Shown here: in pieces, positions 15,824-23,796 of the stretch | Numbering within the stretch: position 1 is the first letter of the stretch | Layout: each line of letters starts with the position of its first letter | DNA from: Sutcliffiella horikoshii | Lineage (GTDB): Bacteria; Bacillota; Bacilli; Bacillales; Bacillaceae_I | NCBI RefSeq assembly: GCF_008180725.1 | Contig: NZ_VTEV01000005.1 | Coordinates: 527,637-591,636, forward strand | Direction: 5' to 3' | DNA length: 64,000 nucleotides | Position numbers and translations under genes: made by a program | Notes under the pieces: model-generated | Databases searched by the model: none | Told to the model about the DNA's origin: nothing | Seen by the model: the letters and a program-made list of their open reading frames with translations, nothing else

Positions 15824-16903
15824 TCACTCCTTACTCCCTCCCGAAACCGCCGCTCCAACTCCAGTTCCAGATCCACCCGTTCGCTGCATCAAAAACTTCA
15901 CTCCAAACACCGAAACCAGCACGCCGAGCATCGCAATCACGGGATACACATTCTGCTCAATCAACAGCTGAATCAGCGTGTAGGAAAGCACCATCGATAA
16001 CACCGGCGAAACGACCCACACAACGAGCAGCTGCACGACAATGTCCTTTTTTAAAACAGATCGTCCCTGCTTCACAAAGCCAATCCCAATAATCGATGAC
16101 GTCGTAATTTGAGTCAGGGGGACAGGTATCCCAAACACAGAAGCGACTGTCACAATCCCTGCCCCTGTCCCGGAAATCACGCACCCTTCCTCCAATCGCA
16201 GCTTTGTAATCTTTTTGCCGTTCGTTTCCATGACGCGTTGACCAAGCAATATCGCTCCCAAAGCCACAAATAGTCCTCCCCAGAGGATTCCCTGTCCAGT
16301 GCTCATGATACCGGCTCCGACTAGTGGTCCCACGGCATTTGCGACATTGTTCATCCCTGCTGAGAATGCCTCGAACACTCCCATCACCACAACGAGAACG
16401 GATAATATCGGAACGGCCCGTGGCGACTTTACCCAACGATCTATCATTCTATTTTTCAGCACCCAGGTCGCCCCAATTGCTAATAAAAACGCCAGAACAG
16501 GGGTCAGCAGCCAGAATGAAACAATCCAAGCGAGCTTCCCGACAAACACAGATTGATAGACAATCCCCGCGCCAACGACCGAGCCGACCGTCACTTCACT
16601 AGTGGAAAGCGGGATGCCGAATACATTTGCTAAAAATAAAGACAGGGCCGCTGATGCAATCACAATCAGTGCAATGGCAACCGTAAAGGTACTCTGTGGG
16701 ACAATCCCACTTCCCATCGTCCTAACGACCTCTCCGCCGCCAAGCCACGCCCCAAAGAACACCGCAATTCCGCATAGCACTAAGGCCACATTCCTTTTCA
16801 CCACTCCTGATCCATACGCAATTCCCATGGATGCCGCCGCACCGCTCGCCCCAATGTTCATGGCGAAAAATAGACCAACGATCACGGCTATTGTCACTAA
16901 CAT
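15824..16903 (-). CDS. cysP: Sulfate permease of the PiT family (CysP)
   Basis: 359 residues with about ten hydrophobic segments. The PiT-family duplicated motif is visible: VIVGLFFAMNIGASGAAASMG near the N-terminus and FEAFSAGMNNVANAVGPLVG in the middle, both with the conserved GxxNDxxxA-like pattern. The family usually carries phosphate; its position between cysH and sat, identical to B. subtilis cysP, indicates sulfate. The variant NIGASG in place of the phosphate-type NDxAN at the first motif agrees with that. It acts in the cytoplasmic membrane. The ATG at 16903 is preceded by AGGAGG within 14 bp; the gap to cysH is 30 bp. Confidence 0.88.
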   Translation of the reverse strand: MLVTIAVIVGLFFAMNIGASGAAASMGIAYGSGVVKRNVALVLCGIAVFFGAWLGGGEVVRTMGSGIVPQSTFTVAIALIVIASAALSLFLANVFGIPLSTSEVTVGSVVGAGIVYQSVFVGKLAWIVSFWLLTPVLAFLLAIGATWVLKNRMIDRWVKSPRAVPILSVLVVVMGVFEAFSAGMNNVANAVGPLVGAGIMSTGQGILWGGLFVALGAILLGQRVMETNGKKITKLRLEEGCVISGTGAGIVTVASVFGIPVPLTQITTSSIIGIGFVKQGRSVLKKDIVVQLLVVWVVSPVLSMVLSYTLIQLLIEQNVYPVIAMLGVLVSVFGVKFLMQRTGGSGTGVGAAVSGGSKE

Positions 16904-16933
16904 GCTTTTTCCTCCTTCATCTCACAGCCACCC

Positions 16934-17650
16934 TTAGTTTGTATGCAGGCCGCACTCCGTCTTCCCGCTCCCCGCCCAACGGCCAGCTCGGGAATCACCG
17001 TCTGTTGCGACTGCCTGTGTACAGGGAAAGCAGCCGATGCTCGGATACCCTTGATCATGAAGCTCGTTATAGGGAAGTTCCCGAGTCCGGATATAGTCCC
17101 ACACGTCCTCCCATGTCCAATGAATGAGCGGACAGATTTTTATATTTTGGAATTTATCATCCCGATTGAGGAAATTTGTGCTTGCCCGTGTTAGTGACTG
17201 TTCCCTTCTGAGCCCGGATATCCATGCCTTTTTTGGCGTGAGCGCCTCTCTTAATGGTTCGACCTTGCGAATTTGGCAACACCGGCCGGGATCCCTTTTC
17301 CAAAGGGCGGTGCCATGTGCTGCGGCTTGTTGATTCAAGGTGAGTGCTGGTTTCTTCTTTTCAATGAGCAAAGTTGGATATCTACTTTCTACCTTCTCAA
17401 TGACCTGATAGGTTTCTGGAAAATGCAGATCGGTATCTAAAAAAACAATGTGCGCATCGGGCTTTACCTTTTGAATAAGATCGATTAAAACCACTGCCTC
17501 TGCTCCAAAGCTTGAGGCATAAATGATTTCATCGGATTCATAAGTTCCAAACGCCCATTCCAATACAGCGTTGGCCCCCTTGGAATCATCATCAACCGCG
17601 AAGGTAGACGAGATCTCCTTCCAGTTTTCATAAGTTATTTTCTGGTTCAT
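16934..17650 (-). CDS. cysH: APS/PAPS reductase
   Basis: 238 residues. It reduces adenylyl-sulfate (and/or PAPS) to sulfite with thioredoxin. The substrate-binding region IIYASSFGAEAVVLIDLI and FLDTDLHFPETY are typical. The cysteine pairs CC in GRCCQIRKVEPL and CxxC in GCFPCTQAV are the [4Fe-4S] ligands of the APS-reducing subtype. The catalytic C-terminal KTECGLH is present. The frame is open to 17857, but the ATG at 17650 has AGGAG 10 bp upstream and yields the family length. It is the first large gene of the operon, downstream of the SAM riboswitch and a short YezD-like gene. Confidence 0.93.
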   Translation of the reverse strand: MNQKITYENWKEISSTFAVDDDSKGANAVLEWAFGTYESDEIIYASSFGAEAVVLIDLIQKVKPDAHIVFLDTDLHFPETYQVIEKVESRYPTLLIEKKKPALTLNQQAAAHGTALWKRDPGRCCQIRKVEPLREALTPKKAWISGLRREQSLTRASTNFLNRDDKFQNIKICPLIHWTWEDVWDYIRTRELPYNELHDQGYPSIGCFPCTQAVATDGDSRAGRWAGSGKTECGLHTN

Positions 17651-17795
17651 GCTGTTATTGCTCCTTTCTTTTCCAATGAAAAAAGGCAGCCCTTTTACAT
17701 GTGCTGGCTGGTTGTGCCAAGCCAAGCATCGTGTAAAAAGACCGCCTCCAGTTTGTCTGGTCAGCGAGTGTTTATGATTAATTTTTATTAAACAC

Positions 17796-17926
17796 GCTGT
17801 TGATTTTCCGTACAGGGCTTCGCTTTCCTCGGGGCCCTTGTGGAGCCTCCTAGGCAAGCCTGCGGGGGGTCTCCCCTAAGCGCTGCCTCCCGATGGAGTC
17901 TGCGCCCTGTACTCCAATCAACTGCT
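17796..17926. repeat. MITE-like intergenic element, copy 1 (cysH leader)
   Basis: About 131 bp beginning GCTGTTGATTTTCCGTACAG and ending TACTCCAATCAACTGC. It has complementary ends and an internal GAGCCTCCT...CTGCGGGGGGTCTCC core. Related copies are at 44695, 53610, 53845 and 56953. It lies in the transcribed region between the YezD-like gene and cysH. Confidence 0.85.
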
Positions 17927-17947
17927 GAATTCATTTTTAGTTGAAAA

Positions 17948-18094
17948 TTATTTTTTCTGAAGGCGAACCTTCTCATTTTTTTCTATCTGAATAACTTTTC
18001 CATCCTGTACAACTAGGGTGATAGATCCAAACTTGATTGATTGCAGCATTCTTTCCAAGTGGGTAACTACGTCTTCCCATTCCGAGTTTGCCAG
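17948..18094 (-). CDS. Short YezD-like (DUF2292) protein, probable CTG start
   Basis: A 48-residue frame ending at the TAA 17948-17950. Its core SIKFGSITLVVQDGKVIQIE, followed by KNEKVRL, matches the small YezD/DUF2292 family ('I.yGsVt..iqDGkvvQIekteK.Rl'), which is often found with sulfur-assimilation genes; the function is unknown. No ATG or GTG fits the full domain. GGAGG (18103-18107) lies exactly 8 bp before a CTG at 18092-18094, which I take as the start. A TTG at 18058 and an ATG at 18049 would remove the N-terminal helix. The frame remains open upstream into the riboswitch terminator. It is the first gene after the SAM riboswitch, so it should be co-regulated with cysH. Confidence 0.6.
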   Translation of the reverse strand: MANSEWEDVVTHLERMLQSIKFGSITLVVQDGKVIQIEKNEKVRLQKK

Positions 18095-18118
18095 TTGGTT
18101 CGCCTCCGTTTCGTCAAA

Positions 18119-18293
18119 TAAAAAACGCCTCTCCCATTATGGAAAAGGCGCATGTATGTAAGTGCACCTTATCTTCCAAAATGGGTATCCATTTTGCTGG
18201 AATTGGCACCTTGCTGTTCGCAGGTTGCCGGGCTTCAACGGGCCAGTCCCTCAGCCGCTCTAGATAAGCGTCTTTTAAGTTGTGTTTTTGTTA
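18119..18293 (-). promoter_or_regulatory. SAM-I (S-box) riboswitch of the cysH operon
   Basis: On the minus strand CTTATC (18263-18268) and GATAAG (18168-18173) close the aptamer, which contains AGAGCGGCTGAGGGACTGGC and GAAGCCCGGCAACC, the S-box hallmarks. Below it a GCGCCTTTTCC...GGGAGAGGCG terminator with a T-run ends near 18119. High SAM should stop transcription before the sulfate genes, as known for the B. subtilis cysH S-box. Confidence 0.96.
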
Positions 18294-18299
18294 AAATTA

Positions 18300-18327
18300 A
18301 TCCTACCATACTTATATGAATTGTCAA
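18300..18327 (-). promoter_or_regulatory. Sigma-A promoter of the cysH operon
   Basis: The minus strand reads TTGACA (18322-18327), a 16-bp spacer and TAGGAT (18300-18305), about 30 bp upstream of the SAM aptamer. Confidence 0.7.
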
Positions 18328-18390
18328 CAAAGTTATTGACTGTTTTTTTAGATTTTTTTATTTTTGGGAAGTTGGTCCTAGTCAGCTACT

Positions 18391-18909
18391 TCATTCTCCA
18401 ATTTTTTTAAGCTTGGTTTCGGAATCGATGATGACCGCTTGATAGGAATCGCCTGAGGTGGTTTCAAAAAGAACCCCTTGGATGGTCTCTTCTTGTTTTT
18501 CAAGATTTGCCAATTCCACTTTTGTTAACTCTTCAGGGTCAAACGTCACTTTCCCTTCCAGCTTAAATTGCCCGTCGCCTATTTCCTCTGCCATCTCGAT
18601 TTCATGGTCGAGCATTCGCTCCTCTAACCACCCTGCAAGTAATGGTTCTACTGTATCTTTTACTACTTTCAAACTATCATTATATGTAAATATCATGGAG
18701 TAGCGGACATATTGAACTGTTTCATACTCATTCCCACCCATGCCAACGGAAGTCGAGGAAATGGTGAATTCAGGGTCTGGTTCTGTTTGAGCGAACATGT
18801 TACAGCCAGTTAATACTATAGTTAGGCAACACAAAACGGCTAGCCTCTTCAAGCTAACCCCAAATTGTCTACGCGCACAGCCCACTATCCAAGAAATTGT
18901 TTTATACAT
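18391..18909 (-). CDS. Predicted lipoprotein of unknown function
   Basis: 172 residues. The N-terminus has a hydrophobic stretch RLAVLCCLTIVLTGC with lipobox LTGC, so the mature protein probably begins at that cysteine and is anchored to the outer face of the membrane. The n-region before it is unusually long (about 20 residues, MYKTISWIVGCARRQFG); the start is fixed by AGGAGGGG 7 bp before the ATG at 18909. The mature part is acidic, with a repeated beta-strand pattern and no motif I recognise. It stands alone between the SAM riboswitch promoter and dgkB, co-directional with both. No clear terminator follows it. Confidence 0.7.
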   Translation of the reverse strand: MYKTISWIVGCARRQFGVSLKRLAVLCCLTIVLTGCNMFAQTEPDPEFTISSTSVGMGGNEYETVQYVRYSMIFTYNDSLKVVKDTVEPLLAGWLEERMLDHEIEMAEEIGDGQFKLEGKVTFDPEELTKVELANLEKQEETIQGVLFETTSGDSYQAVIIDSETKLKKIGE

Positions 18910-19016
18910 CTTCCTACCCCTCCTGGCTCTCCCATTTTACTCAACATTAACATATTTTTCCTTCAAGGTGTTGCAATAAAGTAAAAATGATTCGAGATTC
19001 CTATTGTGAGGAATCC

Positions 19017-19056
19017 AAAAAAAATAAGCAGCGGCTTCACTCACCGCTGCTTATTT
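19017..19056 (-). terminator. Terminator after dgkB
   Basis: AAATAAGCAGCGG / CCGCTGCTTATTT, a 13-bp perfect stem, is followed on the minus strand by a run of T (plus-strand A-run 19017-19024). It adjoins the dgkB stop. Confidence 0.93.
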
Positions 19057-19977
19057 CTATTCGCATTTTGCCATTTCGATTTTCTTGCGCTTTTCGGTTA
19101 CTAGTACTTCAAGGTGACGGTACAGGTTGACGAATTCGCCTGGAAGCAGGCCACCGTACTCGCCGTCTAAATTTAGCTGCATCTTCTCTTGCGTGTTTAC
19201 TTTTACCCTGTTCGCTTTTGTGTAGATGACTAAATCATCTTTCACATGATCTCCGCGCAGTGCCATGGAAGCAATACGGATGAAGTCTGCAATGTTTGCT
19301 TTTTTAAGAATGATCATATCGAACATGCCGTCGTTCATGCAGGAATCTGGCGCAAGCTTTTCGAAACCGCCTACCGAATTGGATAGGGAGACTAAGAACA
19401 ACATAATTTCGCCTTCAAAGATTTTTCCGTCGTATTCGATCGTTACGTTTGTAGGGCGAATAGATGGAAGCATTTCAATTCCTTTTAGGTAGTAGGCAAG
19501 CTGGCCAAGCAATGTTTTCATTTTGATTGGCACTTCATAGGACAGCTCGGTCATTTTTCCGCCACCGGCAATATTCATGAAGTACTGATCATTTGCTTTC
19601 CCAATGTCCACTGGCATTGGAACGCCTTCTGCAATGACATCGACACATCCTAAAATGTCATCACGCGGCAGGTCAAGTGCTCTGGCGAAATCGTTCGTCG
19701 TTCCCACAGGAATAATACCAAGCTGTGGGCGGTATTCCTGTTCTGCCAACCCGTTGACGACTTCGTTGATTGTTCCGTCTCCGCCAGCTGCCACCACAAG
19801 GTCATACTTGCGTTCCACAGCCAGCCTGGCAGCCTCTGTCGCATCTCCATGTCCAGTTGTCGCATGGCAGGATGTTTCATAGCCAGCTTTCTCTAATCTA
19901 ACCAACACTTCTGGCAGATGCTTTTTGAACAGCTCACGACCAGATGTTGGATTGTATATTACCCTAGCTCTTTTCAT
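19057..19977 (-). CDS. dgkB: Diacylglycerol kinase DgkB
   Basis: 306 residues. It phosphorylates diacylglycerol to phosphatidic acid, recycling the lipid left by lipoteichoic-acid synthesis. The N-terminal KRARVIYNPTSGRELFKKHL and the catalytic GGDGTINEVVNGL (GGDGT at residues 65-69) define the DAGK catalytic family. GTTNDFARALDLP, IGKANDQYFMNIAGGG and FEGEIMLFLVSLSNSVGGF follow. It is a soluble or peripheral membrane enzyme. In B. subtilis dgkB directly follows gatB; here the flotillin pair, a carboxypeptidase gene and others intervene. Confidence 0.93.
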   Translation of the reverse strand: MKRARVIYNPTSGRELFKKHLPEVLVRLEKAGYETSCHATTGHGDATEAARLAVERKYDLVVAAGGDGTINEVVNGLAEQEYRPQLGIIPVGTTNDFARALDLPRDDILGCVDVIAEGVPMPVDIGKANDQYFMNIAGGGKMTELSYEVPIKMKTLLGQLAYYLKGIEMLPSIRPTNVTIEYDGKIFEGEIMLFLVSLSNSVGGFEKLAPDSCMNDGMFDMIILKKANIADFIRIASMALRGDHVKDDLVIYTKANRVKVNTQEKMQLNLDGEYGGLLPGEFVNLYRHLEVLVTEKRKKIEMAKCE

Positions 19978-20184
19978 TTACCCATCATCCTATACGTATA
20001 TTTAACTAAGCCCTCTTTTATATCTATGTGTTGTCTATCTCTGTATGTTGTTATATAAGTTAGTTATATTTACCAATACCACTAAGTAGTGAACCTGTAA
20101 CCCACTACTGATAACATATTAGCCTATTCCGGTGTGGATATGCAATTAAAATGAAAATTTTGAGAAATGCTGCTTCCATCGTCC

Positions 20185-20246
20185 GCAAAACAAAACCCCC
20201 GCCCGCACCGCCACTTCTCCAAAGTAGCAGCTGCAGGTGGGGGCAC
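20185..20246 (-). terminator. Terminator after floT
   Basis: On the minus strand TGCCCCCACCTGCAGC pairs with GCGGTGCGGGCGGGGG across a loop and is followed by TTTTGTTTTG. Nothing else is recognised in the 280-bp gap between dgkB and floT. Confidence 0.75.
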
Positions 20247-20257
20247 CAGGCTCTTAA

Positions 20258-21793
20258 TTATTCTTCAGTCTTCTTCTCTTCGCTCTTTTTAGAAGTAGCA
20301 ATTTCGTTCGTCAGGCTATCGATGCTGTGACGCACGTTCGCTTTGCCTGAGAAGTTTTCAATCAGTTCTTTTACATCAATTCCAGATGACGCCTTCAATG
20401 ATTCTTGAAGAGTGGACATCAGGTTGGTTGCGTAGCCAGTCACTTTGTTGGCACCGCTGTTTTCACCGCTTCCGCCAGTGTCCACAACTGTAATTTTATC
20501 AATGTTGCCGAGTGGAGCTGCAACTTGCTTCGCATATTCAGGAAGCATTTTGATGATCATATCGAGGATAGCCGCTTGACCGAACTGTTCGAATGCTTCT
20601 GCGATCTTTTCTTTCGCTTCTGCTTCGGCAAGACCTTTCAGGCGGATAACTTCTGCTTCGGATTCCCCTTGCGCTCTTTGGGCATCGGCAATCGCAAGAC
20701 CATCGATACGGACTTTTTCTGCTTCTGCTTTGGCCATTGCTTCAATGCGGTATTTGTTTGCATCTGCCTCTGCCATTTGTTTTGCTTTATCAGCTGCTGC
20801 AGCCTGCTCCACAGAGTAACGGTCTGCATCGGCTTTTTTCTTCACTTCGGAGTCGTATTGACGCTCACGACGCAGGATTTCTTTTTCCTCAAGCTCGATT
20901 TGTTTTTGACGCTCGATGATTTTGATCTGCATCTGTTGCTCGGTTACTTCTTGCTTCGCACGCGCTTCCTCGAGGTGGTACGCTTGATCGGCACGGGCTT
21001 TTGCGATGTCTTGCTCGCGGCGGTATTCAGCAACCTTCATTTGGTTGGTTTTTTCCGCTTCCGCGATTTCTGTTGCACGCTCAAGCTCCGCTCGTTGCGC
21101 GTCTTTTGCCGCTTCCGCACGCTTGATACGTGTTTCTTTGTCTGCCTCTGCAGTAGCAATATCTGCATCACGTTTTACTTGTGCGATACGCGGTTTACCA
21201 AGAGATTCTAAGTATCCGTTGCTGTCACGGATATCACGAATTGTGAAGGAAACAATGATCAATCCCATTTTCGCTAAATCCTGAGAAGCCACACGTTGTA
21301 CTTCTTGCGAAAATTTTTCACGATTTTTGTAGATTTCTTCAACTGTCATGGAACCTAAGATAGAACGAAGGTGACCTTCCAATACTTCTCGTGCTTCGTT
21401 TTCCAGGTCCTCTTTTCTTTTTCCTAAAAATTGCTCGGCAGCTGTTGCGATGTCGCCGATGGAGTTGCCGATTTTGATGATCGCGGTACCGTCCGCCATC
21501 ACAGGAACACCTTGCTCTGTGTAAACTTCTGGCGTTTTTACGTCTAGTTTAATAGATAGTAAACTTAATGGTTCAGATTGTTGGAATACCGGCACGATGA
21601 ACGCACCGCCACCTCGTACAATCTTAATTTTATTTCCAGCTTCGTCCGTGTGGACATTTTTTCCGCCCAGGTAGCTACCTGTGATGATTAAGGCTTCGTC
21701 TGGACCGACTGTTTTGTAGCGCGCGATGAACACGACAATAAGTACGAATATTAGCGCAACGACGGCACCAATAATGATAAACATTTCACCCAT
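20258..21793 (-). CDS. floT: Flotillin-like protein FloT (YuaG)
   Basis: 511 residues. It is a membrane scaffold of functional microdomains. The N-terminus MFIIIGAVVALIFVLIVVFI is a membrane hairpin or anchor. It is followed by an SPFH/PHB domain (about residues 30-200: AFIVPVFQQSEPLSLLSIKL, EQFLGKRKEDLENEAREVLE, GLIIVSFTIRDIRD). Then comes a long alanine/glutamate coiled coil with repeated EAE/AEA motifs (about 220-400) and a flexible C-terminus ending in KKSEEKKTEE. The length matches B. subtilis FloT. It follows the NfeD-like gene by 12 bp; the two usually work together. Confidence 0.94.
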   Translation of the reverse strand: MGEMFIIIGAVVALIFVLIVVFIARYKTVGPDEALIITGSYLGGKNVHTDEAGNKIKIVRGGGAFIVPVFQQSEPLSLLSIKLDVKTPEVYTEQGVPVMADGTAIIKIGNSIGDIATAAEQFLGKRKEDLENEAREVLEGHLRSILGSMTVEEIYKNREKFSQEVQRVASQDLAKMGLIIVSFTIRDIRDSNGYLESLGKPRIAQVKRDADIATAEADKETRIKRAEAAKDAQRAELERATEIAEAEKTNQMKVAEYRREQDIAKARADQAYHLEEARAKQEVTEQQMQIKIIERQKQIELEEKEILRRERQYDSEVKKKADADRYSVEQAAAADKAKQMAEADANKYRIEAMAKAEAEKVRIDGLAIADAQRAQGESEAEVIRLKGLAEAEAKEKIAEAFEQFGQAAILDMIIKMLPEYAKQVAAPLGNIDKITVVDTGGSGENSGANKVTGYATNLMSTLQESLKASSGIDVKELIENFSGKANVRHSIDSLTNEIATSKKSEEKKTEE

Positions 21794-21805
21794 TTTCTCT
21801 TCCCC

Positions 21806-22345
21806 CTATTTATTATAGTTTTCTAAAACCTTTTCGTATGGAGTGACAGAAACCACTCCGGTTTGGACATCGATGATCAGGACTTCCGTATCATAAGGGA
21901 TTTCCTCGTTTTCAAAGCTCTGTGCAGAACGTGAAACGGTGCTTCCTCCAATGCTTAGTACCACTTCCCCAAATCCATCTTTCGGGACCGAGATGATAAC
22001 TCGTGCAAGCTTTCCTTTTAAGTCATCGTCTGTATAACCGAGTGAGGAATCGGCGGACTTGATTGGTACAAAAACAAAGATGTGAAGCAGTATGACTAGT
22101 AGAAGTGCGAGGACGGTGGCAATGGCCAACACCAACAATCCAGATAGCGGCGAATATTTTTCAACCAGATAGCCTGTTGCTCCAAATACGGTAAAAAATG
22201 AAAAGATAAGAGCTGGATCAATAGGTAACACATCAAATATCCCGTCTACCACATCAGACAATAAAACGTAGATCAGCGTCAAGCCGCCAAAGATAATGAG
22301 GCACCAAAAGTAGAGCGTCATCATGTCCAATCCAAACAACGTCAT
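21806..22345 (-). CDS. yuaF: NfeD-like membrane protein YuaF
   Basis: 179 residues. Three or four membrane segments (about residues 10-30, 45-60, 68-95) are followed by a C-terminal soluble OB-fold NfeD domain beginning near GKLARVIISVPKDGFGEVVLS and ending in VLIIDVQTGVVSVTPYEK. This is the short NfeD type without a protease domain, known as the partner of flotillins. The ATG at 22345 is used; an in-frame ATG 7 codons on is possible. With floT it forms a two-gene operon behind a sigma-W-like promoter, as in B. subtilis yuaF-floT. Confidence 0.9.
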   Translation of the reverse strand: MTLFGLDMMTLYFWCLIIFGGLTLIYVLLSDVVDGIFDVLPIDPALIFSFFTVFGATGYLVEKYSPLSGLLVLAIATVLALLLVILLHIFVFVPIKSADSSLGYTDDDLKGKLARVIISVPKDGFGEVVLSIGGSTVSRSAQSFENEEIPYDTEVLIIDVQTGVVSVTPYEKVLENYNK

Positions 22346-22431
22346 AAGCCATCGTTTCCTTTCCTGTTGTATTGAAGGTAATCACCATTGGAACCCTAAT
22401 CCTTCTTCCAAATTTTCCTTCCGCTATTATA

Positions 22432-22458
22432 TACGGGTCATTTCTCCTAAAGGTTTCA
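22432..22458 (-). promoter_or_regulatory. Probable sigma-W promoter of yuaF-floT
   Basis: The minus strand reads TGAAAC (22453-22458), a 17-bp spacer and CGTA (22432-22435), the known sigma-W signature. It lies about 87 bp upstream of yuaF. B. subtilis yuaF-floT is sigma-W controlled, which supports the call. Confidence 0.75.
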
Positions 22459-22578
22459 AAAACATTTCTATTTTTCTACCTTTTTCTAGGGCGATGATAG
22501 GTGTAAACTAATAGTAGGAATTTTACAAACTTTTACCTATTTCATCATAAACCATATAAAAGGGGAAAACTATTACTT

Positions 22579-23469
22579 ATGCTAAAAAAAGGAATTATTT
22601 GTACGATGGGGTTGGGCTTGCTAGCGGGTTGCAGCAGTTTCGATAGTTTATTAGATAAAAAGGAACCATTGGTAGGGAGTCCTCATGCAGGCAAGTCCAC
22701 TGTGCCGGTAGTATCAGTGGTGGAAGATGAGGCATGGGAGGAATTTTTTGAAAAAGAAGAGGACGGTAGAGACGTGGTTGTCGCACCGGAAGAACCGGAG
22801 GAAGAAGCCCCTCCAACGGAAGAGGAGCCTGAGGAGGTGTCCGAACCTGATGAGGCTTCTGAACCCGAAGCGATTCCTGTTGTGGCTAACCCCGGCGCAA
22901 TGAATGTGATGGTCAATAAATTCTGGTCGCTGCCGGAAGGATATCGTCCTGGGGATTTAATGAGGCCGAATGTACCGTTTTCTTTTGGGGATGAAAACAG
23001 CGACCGTTCCAAGCTGCGCGCAGAGGCGGCTGAGTCGCTTGAAATCATGTTCAATGTCGCAAAGGGGGAAGGCATCGAACTTTATGCGCGGTCCGGTTTC
23101 CGTTCTTATGAAACACAAGCTGCTATTTTTAAAAATGAGGTAGCCACATTTGGATATGAGCAGGCGGTCCTTTATGTGGCGCTACCCGGAACAAGCGAGC
23201 ATCAGACTGGGCTAGCGATGGATATTACGGCGAAGAGTGTTGGTTTGGAGCTGGTCGAAGAGTTAGAGGGAACAGCAGAGGGCAAGTGGCTTGCGGAAAA
23301 CGCCCACCACTACGGCTTCATTTTACGCTATCCGAAAGGAAAAACGAATATTACGGGTTATGCGTTCGAACCGTGGCACTTTAGGTATGTTGGCGTGGAT
23401 ATTGCTGGGGAGATTTATGCGAAAGGGATTACGCTAGAGGAATATTTGGGGGATGTGCGGGAGTTTTAA
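22579..23469 (+). CDS. VanY-family D,D-/L,D-carboxypeptidase, lipoprotein
   Basis: 296 residues. A signal sequence ends in the lipobox LLAGC (MGLGLLAGCSS), so the enzyme is anchored outside the membrane. A proline/glutamate-rich linker (about residues 50-105) precedes a VanY/LdcB-type zinc peptidase domain. SGFRSYETQ, the metal-site SEHQTGLAMD (SxHxxGxAxD) and EPWHFRYVG (second histidine site) are all intact. It trims D-alanine from peptidoglycan stem peptides. AAGGGG lies 12 bp before the ATG. It diverges from yuaF and ends at its own terminator, so it is a single-gene unit. Confidence 0.9.
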   Translation: MLKKGIICTMGLGLLAGCSSFDSLLDKKEPLVGSPHAGKSTVPVVSVVEDEAWEEFFEKEEDGRDVVVAPEEPEEEAPPTEEEPEEVSEPDEASEPEAIPVVANPGAMNVMVNKFWSLPEGYRPGDLMRPNVPFSFGDENSDRSKLRAEAAESLEIMFNVAKGEGIELYARSGFRSYETQAAIFKNEVATFGYEQAVLYVALPGTSEHQTGLAMDITAKSVGLELVEELEGTAEGKWLAENAHHYGFILRYPKGKTNITGYAFEPWHFRYVGVDIAGEIYAKGITLEEYLGDVREF

Positions 23470-23486
23470 GGGGAAGGGTTCTGGTG

Positions 23487-23511
23487 GAGCGCAGTTTTTG
23501 CGCTCTTTTTT
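23487..23511 (+). terminator. Terminator after the VanY-family gene
   Basis: GAGCGCA-GTTTT-TGCGCTC followed by TTTTTTG, 17 bp after the stop. Confidence 0.9.
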
Positions 23512-23585
23512 GTGTTGGGAGTTGATTTTGCAGTGGTACTTGGGGAATTATAGGGCGTGTTGGAATGGGTGAAGGAGCTTCGGCG

Positions 23586-23725
23586 AGTTTATTGTCCGGA
23601 ATTTGAATTTATTGTCCACTTTTAAAATTTATTGTCCAAATTTTAGTTTTATTGTCCACTTTTTCATTTTATTAGCCAATTCAGGCCAGATAAATGCCAT
23701 TCGACACAATACGACACAATACTCA
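23586..23725. repeat. Array 7: five 20-bp repeats (TTTATTGTCC / TTTATTAGCC family) with shared tail
   Basis: TTTATTGTCC (last copy TTTATTAGCC) recurs with its A at 23591, 23611, 23631, 23651 and 23671, exactly 20 bp apart. A tail GATAAATGCCATTCGACACA closes it, nearly the same as at 4037-4060 after array 3. It lies in the 327-bp convergent gap between the carboxypeptidase gene and gatB; nothing else is recognised there apart from the two terminators. Confidence 0.9.
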
Positions 23726-23753
23726 ACCCACACCACCCCTACTCCCCTCACAT

Positions 23754-23783
23754 TAAAAAACCCCAACTTCCTATGTTGGGGCT
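23754..23783 (-). terminator. Terminator after gatB
   Basis: Minus strand CCCCAAC-ATAGGAA-GTTGGGG followed by TTTTTTAATG, 13 bp after the stop. Confidence 0.93.
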
Positions 23784-23796
23784 CTACTTATCATCA

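Noticed and set aside
18330-18390. Possible terminator after the 172-residue lipoprotein gene
   Set aside because: The GAAGT/ACTTC stem is followed on the minus strand by A-rich, not T-rich, sequence.
20405-21211. 268-residue plus-strand frame inside floT
   Set aside because: It is the antisense of the Ala/Glu coiled coil, which leaves few stops; phenylalanine/cysteine-rich nonsense composition.
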